64,000 nucleotides of DNA from Puniceicoccaceae bacterium 5H (GTDB taxonomy: Bacteria; Verrucomicrobiota; Verrucomicrobiia; Opitutales; Oceanipulchritudinaceae): the NCBI GenBank assembly GCA_009772895.1, contig WOUP01000004.1, positions 1 through 64,000 of the forward strand. The letters run 5' to 3'. The translations under genes were made by a program, and so were the position numbers. This document shows positions 46,196 to 55,323 of this stretch, piece by piece (position 1 is the first letter of the stretch; the number at the start of each line of letters is the position of its first letter). The notes below the pieces were generated by a model that was given only the letters and a program-made list of their open reading frames with translations, ran no database searches and was not told where the DNA came from.

Positions 46196-47053
46196 CTAAT
46201 CTTCGATGGTGGGGAGTGCGTCTGCCTGGGCAACCGGGATCGGCGCATCGGGATGGCCGGCGGCAAAGCCCAGGGTGGTCTCCCAATATAGGGCACCTGC
46301 CACGTCGGGCAAATCATTGTGGCCGGCTCCTTCGACCCAGTAAGTCTCGACCGGGCCGCCGAGACGCTCTGCCAGCTTGCGGGCCTGCCCATAGGGCACG
46401 ATCTCATCGTCCGTGCCGTGCAGCACGAGGGTGGGGCAGGTGATGTCGGCCGCGCGGCCCAGGTTGTCGAACATATCGCCGAAGAAGAGCCGAATGCGCG
46501 TCTTGACCCGGAAGGTGCTCGCGAAGGGCGTCTCGAGGATCAGGCGGTCGCATTTTTGGCGGCTGGCCAGATAACTGGCGGGGCCGCTCCCGAGCGAGCG
46601 CCCCCAGATGACGATTTGTTCGGGCTCGTAGCCTTGCTGCCGCAGGAATCGGTAGGTCTGGTCCGCCACGGCAAAGACGCCGGCTTCGGTGGGGCGGCCG
46701 TCGCTCAGGCCGTAACCGGGGTATTCCGGTGCGCAGACGGTGAAGCCGTATTGCTTGAGGGCGTCGATCCGGCTCTGCACGTGGCCCAAGTCAGCTGCGT
46801 TGCCGTGCAGGTAGAGGATCACGCGGCCCTCCGCGCCCGGCACGGGCCGGATCGCTTCGCCCTGAGTCGGGGCCTGCAGCGTGAGGAGAAAGTGCTGCCC
46901 ATCGGCGTATTCAAGGCGTTGGAACGGCGCGTCCGCCAGCGCATAGGAGGGCTCTGGGGCCGGAAAAATCAACTTGGGAGCAAACCAGATCGCAGCCAGG
47001 TTGAGACAGACGTAAAGGGCGATGAGGAGGGCTAGGACGCGGAACCAATCCAT
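46196..47053 (-). CDS. Membrane-anchored alpha/beta hydrolase
   Basis: 285 aa. N-terminal hydrophobic helix (about 5-25, LIALYVCLNLAAIWFA) anchoring it to the membrane, then an alpha/beta-hydrolase fold of the BEM46/YqkD style: LYLHGNAADLGH oxyanion loop, nucleophile in WGRSLGSGP (GxSxG), Asp in LHGTDDEIVPYG and His in GAGHNDL. A serine hydrolase of unknown substrate. Upstream gene of a two-gene unit with the DJ-1 protein. Confidence 0.87.
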   Translation of the reverse strand: MDWFRVLALLIALYVCLNLAAIWFAPKLIFPAPEPSYALADAPFQRLEYADGQHFLLTLQAPTQGEAIRPVPGAEGRVILYLHGNAADLGHVQSRIDALKQYGFTVCAPEYPGYGLSDGRPTEAGVFAVADQTYRFLRQQGYEPEQIVIWGRSLGSGPASYLASRQKCDRLILETPFASTFRVKTRIRLFFGDMFDNLGRAADITCPTLVLHGTDDEIVPYGQARKLAERLGGPVETYWVEGAGHNDLPDVAGALYWETTLGFAAGHPDAPIPVAQADALPTIED

Positions 47054-47086
47054 CGGATTAACCTACGCTAGGGTTGCCATTTGTGC

Positions 47087-48385
47087 ATGGCGAGCGCAGA
47101 AAAGGCGCAGATGCACGCCAAGCACGGTTCCTCTTTGCCCTACGGCTCGCTCGGGCTGCGGCAACGTCATGCAGAGCCCGTCATCACCAGTTTGATGACG
47201 GCGGCGCTCGAGCGTCCCAACCTGCTTTCGCTCGCTGCCGGCTTTACGGACAACGCGGTGTTGCCGGTCGAGGCGACTGCCGAGGCCGCGCACGATCTGG
47301 CGAAGGCCGGCCAGGTGGAGACGCTGCAATACGGCCTCAACCGCGGGCGTTTTGGGCTCCGACAGGCGGTGGTGGACTTGTTGCGGACCTTTCCCGGCGA
47401 AGCGCAGCTGGACCTCGAGGCGAGTCAGGTGCTGGTGACCAACGGTTCTCAGCAGGCGCTCTACCTGACGGTGCAGCTCTTGTGCGATCCGGGCGACATC
47501 GTGCTGGTGCAGGCACCGAGCTACTTCGTGTTTCTGGAATTGCTGCGCGGGCTGGGCGTGCGCGCGCTTTCGGTGCCGACTTGGCCCGACGGCCGCATCG
47601 ACCTAGGCGCGCTGGAGGGCCTGTTGCAGGAGCTGCGGGAGTCGCGCGAGTTGCCGCGGGTAAAACTGCTCTACCTGATGGGCGTCTTCGCCAATCCCTC
47701 GGCGCGCTGCATCGAGGAGGCGGACAAGATCGGGCTGGCCGAGTTGATCGGTCGCCTCGGCCAGCCGCTGCCGGTGATCGAAGACATGGCCTACCGTGAA
47801 CTGTATTTCGGGGAGCCCTACCCGGCGCGCAGCATGTTGAGCCTGCCGGAGTGGCGCGACCTGCCGCTGCTTTACAGTTGCTCGTTCTCGAAGTCCTTCG
47901 CTTCGGGCATGAAGACGGGTTACGTCGTCAGCCGCCACGCGGAATGGCTGGAAGGCATGGCGCGCATCAAGGGGCACCAGGACTTCGGCACCGCCAACTA
48001 CGCGCAGGCCTTGCTGGAGCGCTTGTGGCAGCGCGGGGATTACCAGGCGCAGCTCGAGCGGGTGCGCCCGCACTACCAACACAAGATGCGGGTATTGACC
48101 GAGGCACTGGAGGCCGAGGGGCTGCGCGAGCTGGGCTGGCAATGGGAGGCGCCGGAGGGTGGACTGCTCATGTGGCTGGAGGGCCCCACCGGCTTCAATA
48201 CCGCCATCGACTCGCCGTTTTACCAGGCCTGCCTCGAGCGTGATGTGCTCTACGTGCCGGGAGACTTGTGCTTTGCGGAGGGCGCGCCACACCATGCGGT
48301 ACGCTTGAGCTTCGGCACGCTGAGCGAGGACAATCTACGCGAGGCGGCAGCGCGGTTTGTGGCTGCCGCTCGGGCGGTAGGTTAG
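47087..48385 (+). CDS. PLP-dependent aminotransferase (class I/II)
   Basis: 432 aa from ATG 47087; a TTG at 47081 and the internal MHAKHG are other starts. Fold type I: NGSQQALYLTVQLLCDPGD, the active-site lysine in SCSFSKSFASGMKTGY, and a C-terminal RLSF arginine region. It looks most like 2-aminoadipate / aromatic aminotransferases of the MocR-core type, without a DNA-binding domain. It converges on rsmA by a 4-bp overlap, so it is monocistronic. Confidence 0.88.
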   Translation: MASAEKAQMHAKHGSSLPYGSLGLRQRHAEPVITSLMTAALERPNLLSLAAGFTDNAVLPVEATAEAAHDLAKAGQVETLQYGLNRGRFGLRQAVVDLLRTFPGEAQLDLEASQVLVTNGSQQALYLTVQLLCDPGDIVLVQAPSYFVFLELLRGLGVRALSVPTWPDGRIDLGALEGLLQELRESRELPRVKLLYLMGVFANPSARCIEEADKIGLAELIGRLGQPLPVIEDMAYRELYFGEPYPARSMLSLPEWRDLPLLYSCSFSKSFASGMKTGYVVSRHAEWLEGMARIKGHQDFGTANYAQALLERLWQRGDYQAQLERVRPHYQHKMRVLTEALEAEGLRELGWQWEAPEGGLLMWLEGPTGFNTAIDSPFYQACLERDVLYVPGDLCFAEGAPHHAVRLSFGTLSEDNLREAAARFVAAARAVG

Positions 48386-49242
48386 TCTTTTTCCGCCATC
48401 AGCTGCCAGGCGGGCAGGGGGATGACTTCGGGGCGGTCGGTGGGTTTTACCCCGTGTTGCTCGATGGCCTCGGCGAGCCAGGTCTCCAGCTCGGCTTCAC
48501 CGCGCACGAGGGCGCCGATTTGCTTGCGACGCTGGGTGAAGATCTTGCGGATGGCCTGCCGCGTGCCGGAGGAAAAGTGCACGGGTTCGGGCAGCCGTTC
48601 CAGGCCCAGCAGCACGGAATCCACTCCGGGCACAGGGTAAAAGCACTGGCGGGAGACGCCGTGGCGTCCGAATTCGCGGAAGGCGCTCTGCAGAAAGATG
48701 GTGATCGCGCTGTAATGCTTGTGCCCGCAGGGAGCGGTGAGGCGGTCCGCGGCCTCCTTTTGCATCATCAGGACGAGCTTGGTCGGCAGGACGGTGCCTT
48801 GCATCACCTCGTCGAGCCACGGGCTGGTGATGGCGTAAGGCAGGTTTGCCACGATCTTGAAGCTCCTGGCCGGGTCGGGCTGGAGATCGCCGACGGGGAA
48901 GTCCACGGCATCCGCCTCGCGTAAGTGAAAGGTTGGCACGGGCTCGGCGGCATTTTCGCCCAAGGTATCGCGCAGATGCCCCGCGAGGCGGGTATCGAGT
49001 TCCACCGCGTAGACCTCGGTGCCGGCGGCGAGCAGGGCGCGAGTCAGGGTGCCGAGGCCCGGGCCGACTTCGACCACGGCATCACCGGGTTCGACTTCGG
49101 CCATGGCGAGGGATTTGCGCACGATGTTGCCGTCGATGAGGAAGTTCTGGCCGAGCGGCTTGCGCGGGTGGTGGCCCAACTGCTCGAGCAGGGCACGGGT
49201 CCGGGAGGGCGTCAGCGGCAGGTCGGCGTCGAGGGACGGCAT
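48382..49242 (-). CDS. rsmA: 16S rRNA dimethyladenosine transferase
   Basis: 286 aa from ATG 49242 (MPSLDADLPL); the upstream open frame is intergenic. KsgA/RsmA marks: PLGQNFLIDGNIV at about 29-41, VVEVGPGLGTLTRALL (SAM site), NLPYAITSPWL (the NLPY catalytic motif). It dimethylates A1518/A1519 of 16S rRNA late in 30S assembly. The C-terminal half is a bit longer than the E. coli enzyme. Overlaps the end of the convergent aminotransferase gene by 4 bp. Confidence 0.93.
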   Translation of the reverse strand: MPSLDADLPLTPSRTRALLEQLGHHPRKPLGQNFLIDGNIVRKSLAMAEVEPGDAVVEVGPGLGTLTRALLAAGTEVYAVELDTRLAGHLRDTLGENAAEPVPTFHLREADAVDFPVGDLQPDPARSFKIVANLPYAITSPWLDEVMQGTVLPTKLVLMMQKEAADRLTAPCGHKHYSAITIFLQSAFREFGRHGVSRQCFYPVPGVDSVLLGLERLPEPVHFSSGTRQAIRKIFTQRRKQIGALVRGEAELETWLAEAIEQHGVKPTDRPEVIPLPAWQLMAEKD

Positions 49243-49301
49243 AGGCCGCAGCCTTACTGCTTCAGGGCTGGCTGCAACCGAAAAGTGCCGACTGGGGGCG
49301 G

Positions 49302-49841
49302 TCAGGAGGCCTCGGGGTCGACGACCCAGCAATCTTCGCCCACCGGAGCCTCAAACCCGTCGATGAATTTCTGCAGGAGTTCGAGTGAGACGGGAAAGGC
49401 CGCGTTGGCGTCCCCGTGCCGGCTGCGCTCTTCGAGACGCCTGCGCAGGGTGACAGGTGAAAGGCGCAGGTAGATAATTTGCGGGGTGCCGCCGTGCTGA
49501 CGGATGAGGCTGGTGTAGGTGTAGCGCATGGAGCGCTGCCAGAAGCTGAAGTCGAGCACCACGTGGCGGCCCTGGTCCAGAAGTTCCAGCAGGCGCTGGC
49601 TCAGATCGGCCTCGGCCGCGATCTGGTATTGATCGTATTGGTGGGGCGGGTAGTCATGCCCGTAGCGACCGAAGCGGTGCCAGATTTCCTCATCGAGCGA
49701 GAGGCGCGCGCAGCCGGCCGCCTCCAGCTGCAGGGCCAACTCCGTTTTGCCGGAGCCCGCGAGGCCGCACATGAGAAATGCCATAGGCCCTGACGCAGCC
49801 AGGGATGCCTTGGCGGAATCGAGTGCAGCGGAGAGGTTCAT
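49302..49841 (-). CDS. P-loop kinase-like ATPase (AAA_33/zeta-toxin style)
   Basis: 179 aa from ATG 49841 (MNLSAALDSA). Walker A CGLAGSGKTELA near residues 24-35, SLDEEIW, and HVVLDFSFWQ; LRRRLEERSRHGD resembles the lid of small-molecule or gluconate-type kinases. Predicted to phosphorylate a small molecule, but no family name fits well. It lies 59 bp upstream of rsmA on the same strand, so possibly cotranscribed. Confidence 0.7.
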   Translation of the reverse strand: MNLSAALDSAKASLAASGPMAFLMCGLAGSGKTELALQLEAAGCARLSLDEEIWHRFGRYGHDYPPHQYDQYQIAAEADLSQRLLELLDQGRHVVLDFSFWQRSMRYTYTSLIRQHGGTPQIIYLRLSPVTLRRRLEERSRHGDANAAFPVSLELLQKFIDGFEAPVGEDCWVVDPEAS

Positions 49842-49994
49842 GAGCAGGCACGGGGAGGCGAGGGGCGTGCCTGGTCCTGCTGAGGGTAGGGCCGTGAAGA
49901 ACACGTCCTAACTAATAGAGATCGGTCAGGACGCCATCTGCTGAAGCTCATTTCTTCAGCGCTGGAGCTTTTTTCGCTCCGCGATCTGCTCGAC

Positions 49995-50777
49995 TCAGGA
50001 AACGTTACGGGCGCTGGGCTCGAACTGCACGAGGTTGCTGAGCTGGTCCTGGAATTCGACCGAGGCAGCTTCGCTGAAGTAGCGGGTGGCCAGGTCGCGC
50101 AGGCGCTGCTCGAGTTCCTTCACGTTGTCTTCGCGCACGGCGAGCTCCTCCTCGCGCTGGGTCAGGTCCAGCGCGCGCTCGGAAAGGTGTTCCTCACTTT
50201 GGCGGACATAGGCTTCGCGCTCGGCGAGATCCTCCGAGTCAACCGGTTCGGAGGAGCCCATGGCGCCGCGCATCCGGCGGATTTCGTCCTGCGCCTTCTT
50301 CAGTTGCGTTTCCAGCAGAACGATGGATTCTTCCTGCTCGCCGAGGCGCTCTTTCAATTCCGCCACTTCGGCCGGGTCGGCTTCGTTACCGTCTTCCACG
50401 TCTTGCAGCACCTGCTGGAGCGAGCCGCTGATGGCGTTGAAGTCGAATCCGCTCATCCAGAAGGCCTTGGCATCCATCGTCTTCAACTCCTCACGTGTTG
50501 GGTGCAAGACCAGCTTGAGCCCCGGGTGACGCACGCGCAGGCGGCGGCCCAGGTTGAGGGCATCGAGCGCGGAGCCCTTGGCTTCACCGACGAGCACGTC
50601 GACGCGTTGGCCCTGGGCGGTCGAGAGGGCCCGGCTGGGGTGGGTGCAGTGCAGGCTGTTCCAGCCTTGATCCAGGCACCAGCTTTGCAATTCACGGTGG
50701 AGCAGTGCGTTTTCTGTCACAAACAGAATCGTCACCACGGGTTCTTCGGATGCAAAAGCGGAGGTAGTGGATTTCAT
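49995..50777 (-). CDS. Receiver-like domain with coiled coil, unknown function
   Basis: 260 aa. Residues about 15-125 look like a CheY/receiver fold (VTILFVTENALLHRELQSWC; VDVLVGEAK at the expected phospho-acceptor position, with Glu rather than Asp). No output domain follows. Residues about 135-235 are a heptad-rich coiled coil (LKERLGEQEESIVLLETQLKKAQDEIRRM and later VREDNVKELEQRLRDLATRYF). It may be a scaffold or pseudo-receiver. The cognate kinase is unknown. Hairpins lie in the 150-bp gap to the next gene, but none is a clean terminator. Confidence 0.6.
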   Translation of the reverse strand: MKSTTSAFASEEPVVTILFVTENALLHRELQSWCLDQGWNSLHCTHPSRALSTAQGQRVDVLVGEAKGSALDALNLGRRLRVRHPGLKLVLHPTREELKTMDAKAFWMSGFDFNAISGSLQQVLQDVEDGNEADPAEVAELKERLGEQEESIVLLETQLKKAQDEIRRMRGAMGSSEPVDSEDLAEREAYVRQSEEHLSERALDLTQREEELAVREDNVKELEQRLRDLATRYFSEAASVEFQDQLSNLVQFEPSARNVS

Positions 50778-50966
50778 GACACAGCAGAGTTGGGGTAACC
50801 GAAATTACCTATCTTCAATCGCAAGCAGATCAACAGACGTTACTAAGCGCAGTGGACAGTTGCTGAGCAAACGCCAGCGTCATGCGGATTGCAAATCTAA
50901 TATCGACGCCAAGGGAGGGGTTTAGTCCTTAGCTATAAGTCGGATACAACCTAATAAAGTTTAATC

Positions 50967-51764
50967 TTAGTTAACGCTGTGGATCATTTCGATGAACGCT
51001 TCTACATCGTCGCAGCGCATGAGGGCTTCCCCGATCAGGACGGCGTCGGCCCCGGTCTCTCGCGCGCGCTCTGCGTCTTCCTGATTCCAGATGCCGCTCT
51101 CGCTGATGCGCACGATGTCGCTCGGGATTTGCGGGATCAGCTCTTCGGAATAGGCGAGGTCCGTGACGAAGCGGCCCAGGTCGCGGTTGTTCACGCCTAC
51201 GATCTTCGGCTTCATCTGCAGCGCGCGCTCCAGCTCGGGGGCGCTATGGACTTCGAAGAGGCTGTCCAGCCCGGCGAGGGTGGCGGCATCGTAGAGGCGG
51301 CGCATCTCGTCGTCGCTGAGGGCGCGGACGATGATGAGGATGGCCCCGGCGCCGGCTTCGGCGGCTTCGACGATCTGGATGGGGTCGACGAAGAAGTCCT
51401 TGCGCAGGGTGGGCGGGGTGTCCGGGCGGTTGGCCAGCAGGTCGTTGACCTCCCAGAGGTCGCGGATGTGGCCCTGGAAGAATTTTTCGTCCGTCAGCAC
51501 CGAGATGGCGTCGGTGCCGGCATTATAGTACTGGCGGGCTTGCTCGACCGCGTCCGCCGCCTCCTTGATCGCGCCGGCGGAAGGCGAGCGGCGCTTGATC
51601 TCGCTGATCAGGGCCAGGCCGGAGTCGCGGCGCAGGGCATCGCGGAAGCGCTGGCCACTGCGTTGCAGGCGGGCAAGCCGCTCCAGTTCACTGTCCGTAA
51701 CGGGCCGGGAGCGCTGCGCTACTTCCTGGCGTTTCCACGCCATGATTTCGTCAAGTTTGTCCAT
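50967..51764 (-). CDS. trpC: Indole-3-glycerol-phosphate synthase
   Basis: 265 aa TIM barrel. Signature ALISEIKRRSPSAG at about residue 48, VLTDEKFFQGH, TLRKDFFVDPIQI, and GVNNRDLGRF; SESGIW ends the barrel. Catalyses ring closure of CdRP to indole-3-glycerol phosphate in tryptophan synthesis. No other trp gene is adjacent in this window. Divergent from mazG. Confidence 0.94.
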   Translation of the reverse strand: MDKLDEIMAWKRQEVAQRSRPVTDSELERLARLQRSGQRFRDALRRDSGLALISEIKRRSPSAGAIKEAADAVEQARQYYNAGTDAISVLTDEKFFQGHIRDLWEVNDLLANRPDTPPTLRKDFFVDPIQIVEAAEAGAGAILIIVRALSDDEMRRLYDAATLAGLDSLFEVHSAPELERALQMKPKIVGVNNRDLGRFVTDLAYSEELIPQIPSDIVRISESGIWNQEDAERARETGADAVLIGEALMRCDDVEAFIEMIHSVN

Positions 51765-51838
51765 AGGAGCGTTTACACGCTTTTAACATAAAACAGGGTC
51801 GCCAAACGACGCAAGGTACGTAAAAAGTGTGAGTAGCT

Positions 51839-52513
51839 GTGAGTGCGATGCAAGAACTCCTTGCCACGATGGCGACGCTGCGTGGACCGAATGGCTGCCC
51901 TTGGGATCAAGAGCAGACCCACGAGACGTTGACGACTCCGCTGATCGAAGAGTGTGCGGAGCTGCTGGAGACCATCGACCAGATGGACATGCCGCATATG
52001 CGCGAGGAGCTGGGCGACGTGTTGTTGCAGGTCGTCTTTCACGCACAGTTGGCCGAGGAAGCCGGTCATTTCGACTTCGAAGATGTCGCGCGCGAAATCA
52101 ACGACAAGTTGATTCGCCGTCACCCGCACGTATTTGGCGATGCGCAGGCCGAGGACGCGGCCGCAGTGGTCAAAAATTGGGAGGAAATCAAGGCAGAGGA
52201 AAAAAAGAATCAGCCCGAGACGCATCGGGTCTTCAAGTCGCTGCCCCCGCGCCTGCCGGCGTTGCAGTGGGCGGCGAAAATCCGCAAGCAGATGAACAAA
52301 AGGGGCTTGGATGTTTCCCCGTGGGTGGAAGCATCGTCTCCGGCTGAACGAAATAACCGTCTGACGGATGAATCGGCGGGCAAGTTGCTTTTCACGCTAG
52401 TCTCTGCTTGTTGGGAGCAAGGAATCGACCCAGAGTCGGCCCTGCGCCGCTACGGGCAGCAAATCATCGACCACCACGAACATGCCACCGCTGCCCGAAC
52501 CTCGCCTGTGTGA
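51839..52513 (+). CDS. mazG: Nucleoside triphosphate pyrophosphohydrolase MazG
   Basis: 224 aa from GTG 51839; ATG 51848 is an alternative start. First MazG domain intact: GCPWDQEQTHETL, EECAEL(L)E (the ExxEL metal motif) and REELGDVLLQVVFHA. The second domain is short but has the RRHPHVFGD segment and NWEEIKAEEKK. It hydrolyses NTPs or aberrant nucleotides; E. coli MazG lowers ppGpp indirectly. Overlaps the next gene by 32 bp, so an operon with it and the HDAC-like gene. Confidence 0.92.
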   Translation: MSAMQELLATMATLRGPNGCPWDQEQTHETLTTPLIEECAELLETIDQMDMPHMREELGDVLLQVVFHAQLAEEAGHFDFEDVAREINDKLIRRHPHVFGDAQAEDAAAVVKNWEEIKAEEKKNQPETHRVFKSLPPRLPALQWAAKIRKQMNKRGLDVSPWVEASSPAERNNRLTDESAGKLLFTLVSACWEQGIDPESALRRYGQQIIDHHEHATAARTSPV

Positions 52514-53222
52514 AATTCCGACCGCGACCGGGCCGGTGATGCTGCCTTATGAGCTGCATCGCCGTCGTGGCATGCGGTATCTGCGCGTGAGCGTCAACGA
52601 GGCCGATCAGGTGACCCTGAAGGTCCCCTATCGCGTTTCCGAGTCCATCGCGATCGAATACCTGCGCCAGCAGGGTGAGTGGTTATTGGGCGTCCTGGAG
52701 CGCTTGCCGCGACGCTGGAGCCTCAGCGAATACGTGGGGCGCAAGCCGTGGCTCGCCATCATGGGGGAGCGGTTTGAGCTGCAGATTGAGGAGCATCGGG
52801 GGCGGACTTCGGTGCAGCTGGATCGGGCGAAGGAGGCCATTACTTTGTGGCTGGATCGTCGCGAGTCCCGCGAGGCCAGTCTGAAAGAGGCGCTCACCTC
52901 GGCCGCCAAGCTGGTCTTGCCGCCGCGCACCCGCGAATTGGCGCGCTTGCACGGGCTGACGGTGGGGCGCATCAGTGTGCGCGATCAACGCACGCGTTGG
53001 GGTTCCTGCAGCGAGTCGGGCAACATCTCGCTCAATTGGCGCCTGGTTCTGTTGGATCCGCGCTTGCACGATCACGTGATCCTGCACGAGCTGGCCCACC
53101 TCAAGCACCTCAATCACAGCAAGGCGTACTGGAATTTTCTCGGGCAGCTGGATGCGGACGCTTCCCGCCATGATCTGGAGCTGACGCGCGTGAGCAGCGT
53201 GATGATGCGCCTGGGCCGCTAG
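52482..53222 (+). CDS. YgjP/WLM-type M48-like metallopeptidase family protein
   Basis: 246 aa. N-terminal basic beta domain (RMRYLRVSVNEADQVTLKVP-like), then a DUF45 fold with the zinc motif HELAHLKHLNHSKAYW, in which both His of HExxH and the second downstream His are present, and TRWGSCSESGNISLNWRL. YgjP/YcgL-type proteins are putative metal-dependent hydrolases, perhaps interacting with proteases; the function is not established. It starts inside the end of mazG, indicating translational coupling. Confidence 0.87.
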   Translation: MPPLPEPRLCEIPTATGPVMLPYELHRRRGMRYLRVSVNEADQVTLKVPYRVSESIAIEYLRQQGEWLLGVLERLPRRWSLSEYVGRKPWLAIMGERFELQIEEHRGRTSVQLDRAKEAITLWLDRRESREASLKEALTSAAKLVLPPRTRELARLHGLTVGRISVRDQRTRWGSCSESGNISLNWRLVLLDPRLHDHVILHELAHLKHLNHSKAYWNFLGQLDADASRHDLELTRVSSVMMRLGR

Positions 53223-53260
53223 GCTTGCGCCGTAGAACGGAAGCCTGCATTCTAGACTTC

Positions 53261-54244
53261 GTGACTGAGGTTAATACTCCCGGGGTCGCCGTCGTTTATC
53301 ATCCGGACTTTGCCTGCCACGATACCGGTGCGGCCAGCCCGGAAGCGGTCTGGCGGACGGAGAAGGTGAGTGCGGCCCTGCGTGCCGCGCCCTTTGCGGG
53401 GGCATTGCGTTGGGTCGAACCGGCCCCGGTGGAGGTGCAGTGGCTCGAATGGGTGCACGAGTCGGGCTACCGGCAATATATCGAGGAGTTGTGCCTCAGT
53501 GGCCGTCGCGAGTTGGGCGATGGCGAAACGATTGTGAGCGAGCGCTCTTACGAAGTGGCCCTGCTGGCCGCGGGCGCCGCCACGCGCGCCGTCGATGCGG
53601 TCATGCAAGAGGGGCATCGGGCCGCCTTCAGTTGTGCGCGCCCCCCTGGTCACCACGCGCTGCGCGCCCAGGGCATGGGCTTCTGCCTGTTCAACAACGT
53701 GGCGATCGCGGCGGAATACGCCTGCGGGCATTATGGGCTGCAACGGGTGGCGATTGTCGACTGGGACGTGCACCACGGCAACGGCACGCAGGAGATCTTT
53801 TACGCGAGCCCTCACGTCCTGCTCTGCAGCGTTCAGCAAAAGGACTGGTGGCCCTTTACCGGCGAGACCCACGAAGACGGTGCCGGCGAGGGCAAGGGGT
53901 TGACGGTCAACGTGACGGCTCCGGCGGGCTCCACGGGCGTGGATTACGAGCGCTTTTTCCGGGAGCGCTTCGAGCCGGCGATGGCGCAGTTCCAGCCGGA
54001 GTTGATCCTCATCTCGGCGGGCTTCGACGCGCATGGCCGGGACCCGCTGGGCGAAATTGCTTTGGAAAGTGCCGACTACGCGCGCCTGACGACGCTCGTG
54101 ACTTCCTGGGCCGATCGCTGGGCGCAGGGGCGCGTCGTGTCCTTACTGGAGGGTGGTTACGACGAGCAGGGGCTCGTGACGTCGGCGCTGGCCCACGTCG
54201 AGGCGCTCTGCACGCATCGCGGGCGCAACGGCAGCGCTAGCTGA
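53261..54244 (+). CDS. Histone-deacetylase-family amidohydrolase
   Basis: 327 aa from a GTG at 53261; a TTG at 53225 is the other option. Zinc enzyme marks: RPPGHHALRAQGMGFCLFNN (His-His pair), DWDVHHGNGTQEIF, SAGFDAHGRDPLG, and a final LEGGYDEQGL loop. Members remove acetyl groups from proteins, acetoin or polyamines; substrate unknown. Third gene of the mazG unit, 38 bp after the YgjP gene. Its stop overlaps the convergent Ser-rich gene by 8 bp. Confidence 0.9.
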   Translation: MTEVNTPGVAVVYHPDFACHDTGAASPEAVWRTEKVSAALRAAPFAGALRWVEPAPVEVQWLEWVHESGYRQYIEELCLSGRRELGDGETIVSERSYEVALLAAGAATRAVDAVMQEGHRAAFSCARPPGHHALRAQGMGFCLFNNVAIAAEYACGHYGLQRVAIVDWDVHHGNGTQEIFYASPHVLLCSVQQKDWWPFTGETHEDGAGEGKGLTVNVTAPAGSTGVDYERFFRERFEPAMAQFQPELILISAGFDAHGRDPLGEIALESADYARLTTLVTSWADRWAQGRVVSLLEGGYDEQGLVTSALAHVEALCTHRGRNGSAS

Positions 54245-54542
54245 CGAGGACCTTGCCGTCGAAAATCCACTGTTCGCTGCGGCCGCGGGAGTCCTTGAAC
54301 TTCACCTTGCGAAAGGGCACCTTACGGCCGTCGAGGCTGACTTCGTAGCTATCGCCGTTGGTGAACTCCGGCTCGGGCAAGAGCTCCATCGCGCGCTGCA
54401 GGTTGGCAATGCTGACGATGTAGCGCCGCGAACCGCCACTGCTCGAAGAAGAGGAGGCGCTGCTGTGGCTGCGCGAGGATCGAGAGGAACTGGAGGAAGA
54501 CGATGAGCGGCGGGAGGAGCCGGATCGTGATTCAGGAGCCAT
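54237..54542 (-). CDS. Ser-rich small hypothetical protein
   Basis: 101 aa. Residues 4-38 are almost all Ser/Arg (a disordered SSSSSSSRSSRSHSS tract), followed by a compact 60-residue region (ANLQRAMELLPEPEF, then VPFRKVKFKDSRGR and EQWIFDGKVLVS). No family recognised. Overlaps the convergent HDAC-like gene and precedes nothing on its strand. Confidence 0.55.
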   Translation of the reverse strand: MAPESRSGSSRRSSSSSSSSRSSRSHSSASSSSSSGGSRRYIVSIANLQRAMELLPEPEFTNGDSYEVSLDGRKVPFRKVKFKDSRGRSEQWIFDGKVLVS

Positions 54543-54551
54543 GCTGCGAAT

Positions 54552-55262
54552 CTAGAACGCGCTGCCGTCCATGTCTAGCCCTTCGGCACCGGGGCTGAGG
54601 GCCTCTAACAGATTGCTGGTGCGCTGCTTTGAGGTGTAGTCCTGCAATTGGCCGCCGTCTTCCCCCAGGTCGCTGTAAAAGCGCACGTGTCCGTCGAGAA
54701 AGACGATGTGGCCGCCTTCGCTGCCATAGACGCTCGGCTTGGCGGCGTCTTCGGCGCGCCAGGTGCCATCGGTCTCGAGGCCGCGTGTCCAGGCGAGGGG
54801 AGTGGTCGCGGCTGGTGCGGCGGGGTTGAGCTTGTTGGCCACGGCAAAGCTCAAGGGAAAGGCGGTAAATTCGGTGCTGGTGGTCCAGTTGGTGGCGTCG
54901 CCGCTCGGGGGCAGGGCGATCACGCCGGGGCGGGTGGCGGTGGTCGCGACCACGAGCGGGTCTTCGTCGACGATCCAGACGTCCGGCACATTGAGGTCGG
55001 CACGTTCGGCCAGTTCGGCCGCCCATGCGTGTGCGTTGCTGGCGTTGAGCGCCTTCTGCCCGCCTGTGCGTTGCAGGTAGGTCTGGTAGCTCTGGGCGAT
55101 CTGGCGCAGCTTGTTCGCAGCCTGGGCCTTGCGCGCCCCATCCTGGATGCCGCCGACGGCGGGCACGATGAGGGCGAGCAGGATGCCGATGACGGCAATG
55201 ACCGTGACCAGTTCGATCAGCGAAAAGCCAGCGCGGCGAACGGAGACAGGGCGAGCAGACAT
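54552..55262 (-). CDS. Prepilin-type pseudopilin (H-x9-DG-like)
   Basis: 236 aa from ATG 55262 (MSARPVSVRR). Type IV prepilin-like leader: RAGFSLIELVTVIAVIGILLALIVPAVGGI, with Gly before Phe as the peptidase site and Glu at +5. The rest is extracellular, ending VYGSEGGHIVFLDGHVRFYSD, close to the H-x9-DG motif of verrucomicrobial/planctomycete pseudopilins. Used in a type II secretion-like assembly; the GspE homologue is 24 kb away. Confidence 0.85.
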   Translation of the reverse strand: MSARPVSVRRAGFSLIELVTVIAVIGILLALIVPAVGGIQDGARKAQAANKLRQIAQSYQTYLQRTGGQKALNASNAHAWAAELAERADLNVPDVWIVDEDPLVVATTATRPGVIALPPSGDATNWTTSTEFTAFPLSFAVANKLNPAAPAATTPLAWTRGLETDGTWRAEDAAKPSVYGSEGGHIVFLDGHVRFYSDLGEDGGQLQDYTSKQRTSNLLEALSPGAEGLDMDGSAF

Positions 55263-55323
55263 GCCTTCGTTTTGCGCCGCAAGGGCCGTGAGGGCAAGCT
55301 GGATCGTTTCCTTTAGCCTGTTT

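Noticed and set aside
49927-49992. Hairpins between the receiver-like and kinase-like genes
   Set aside because: GCTGAAG/CTTCAGC stem exists, but no T-run follows it directly on either strand, so not called a terminator.
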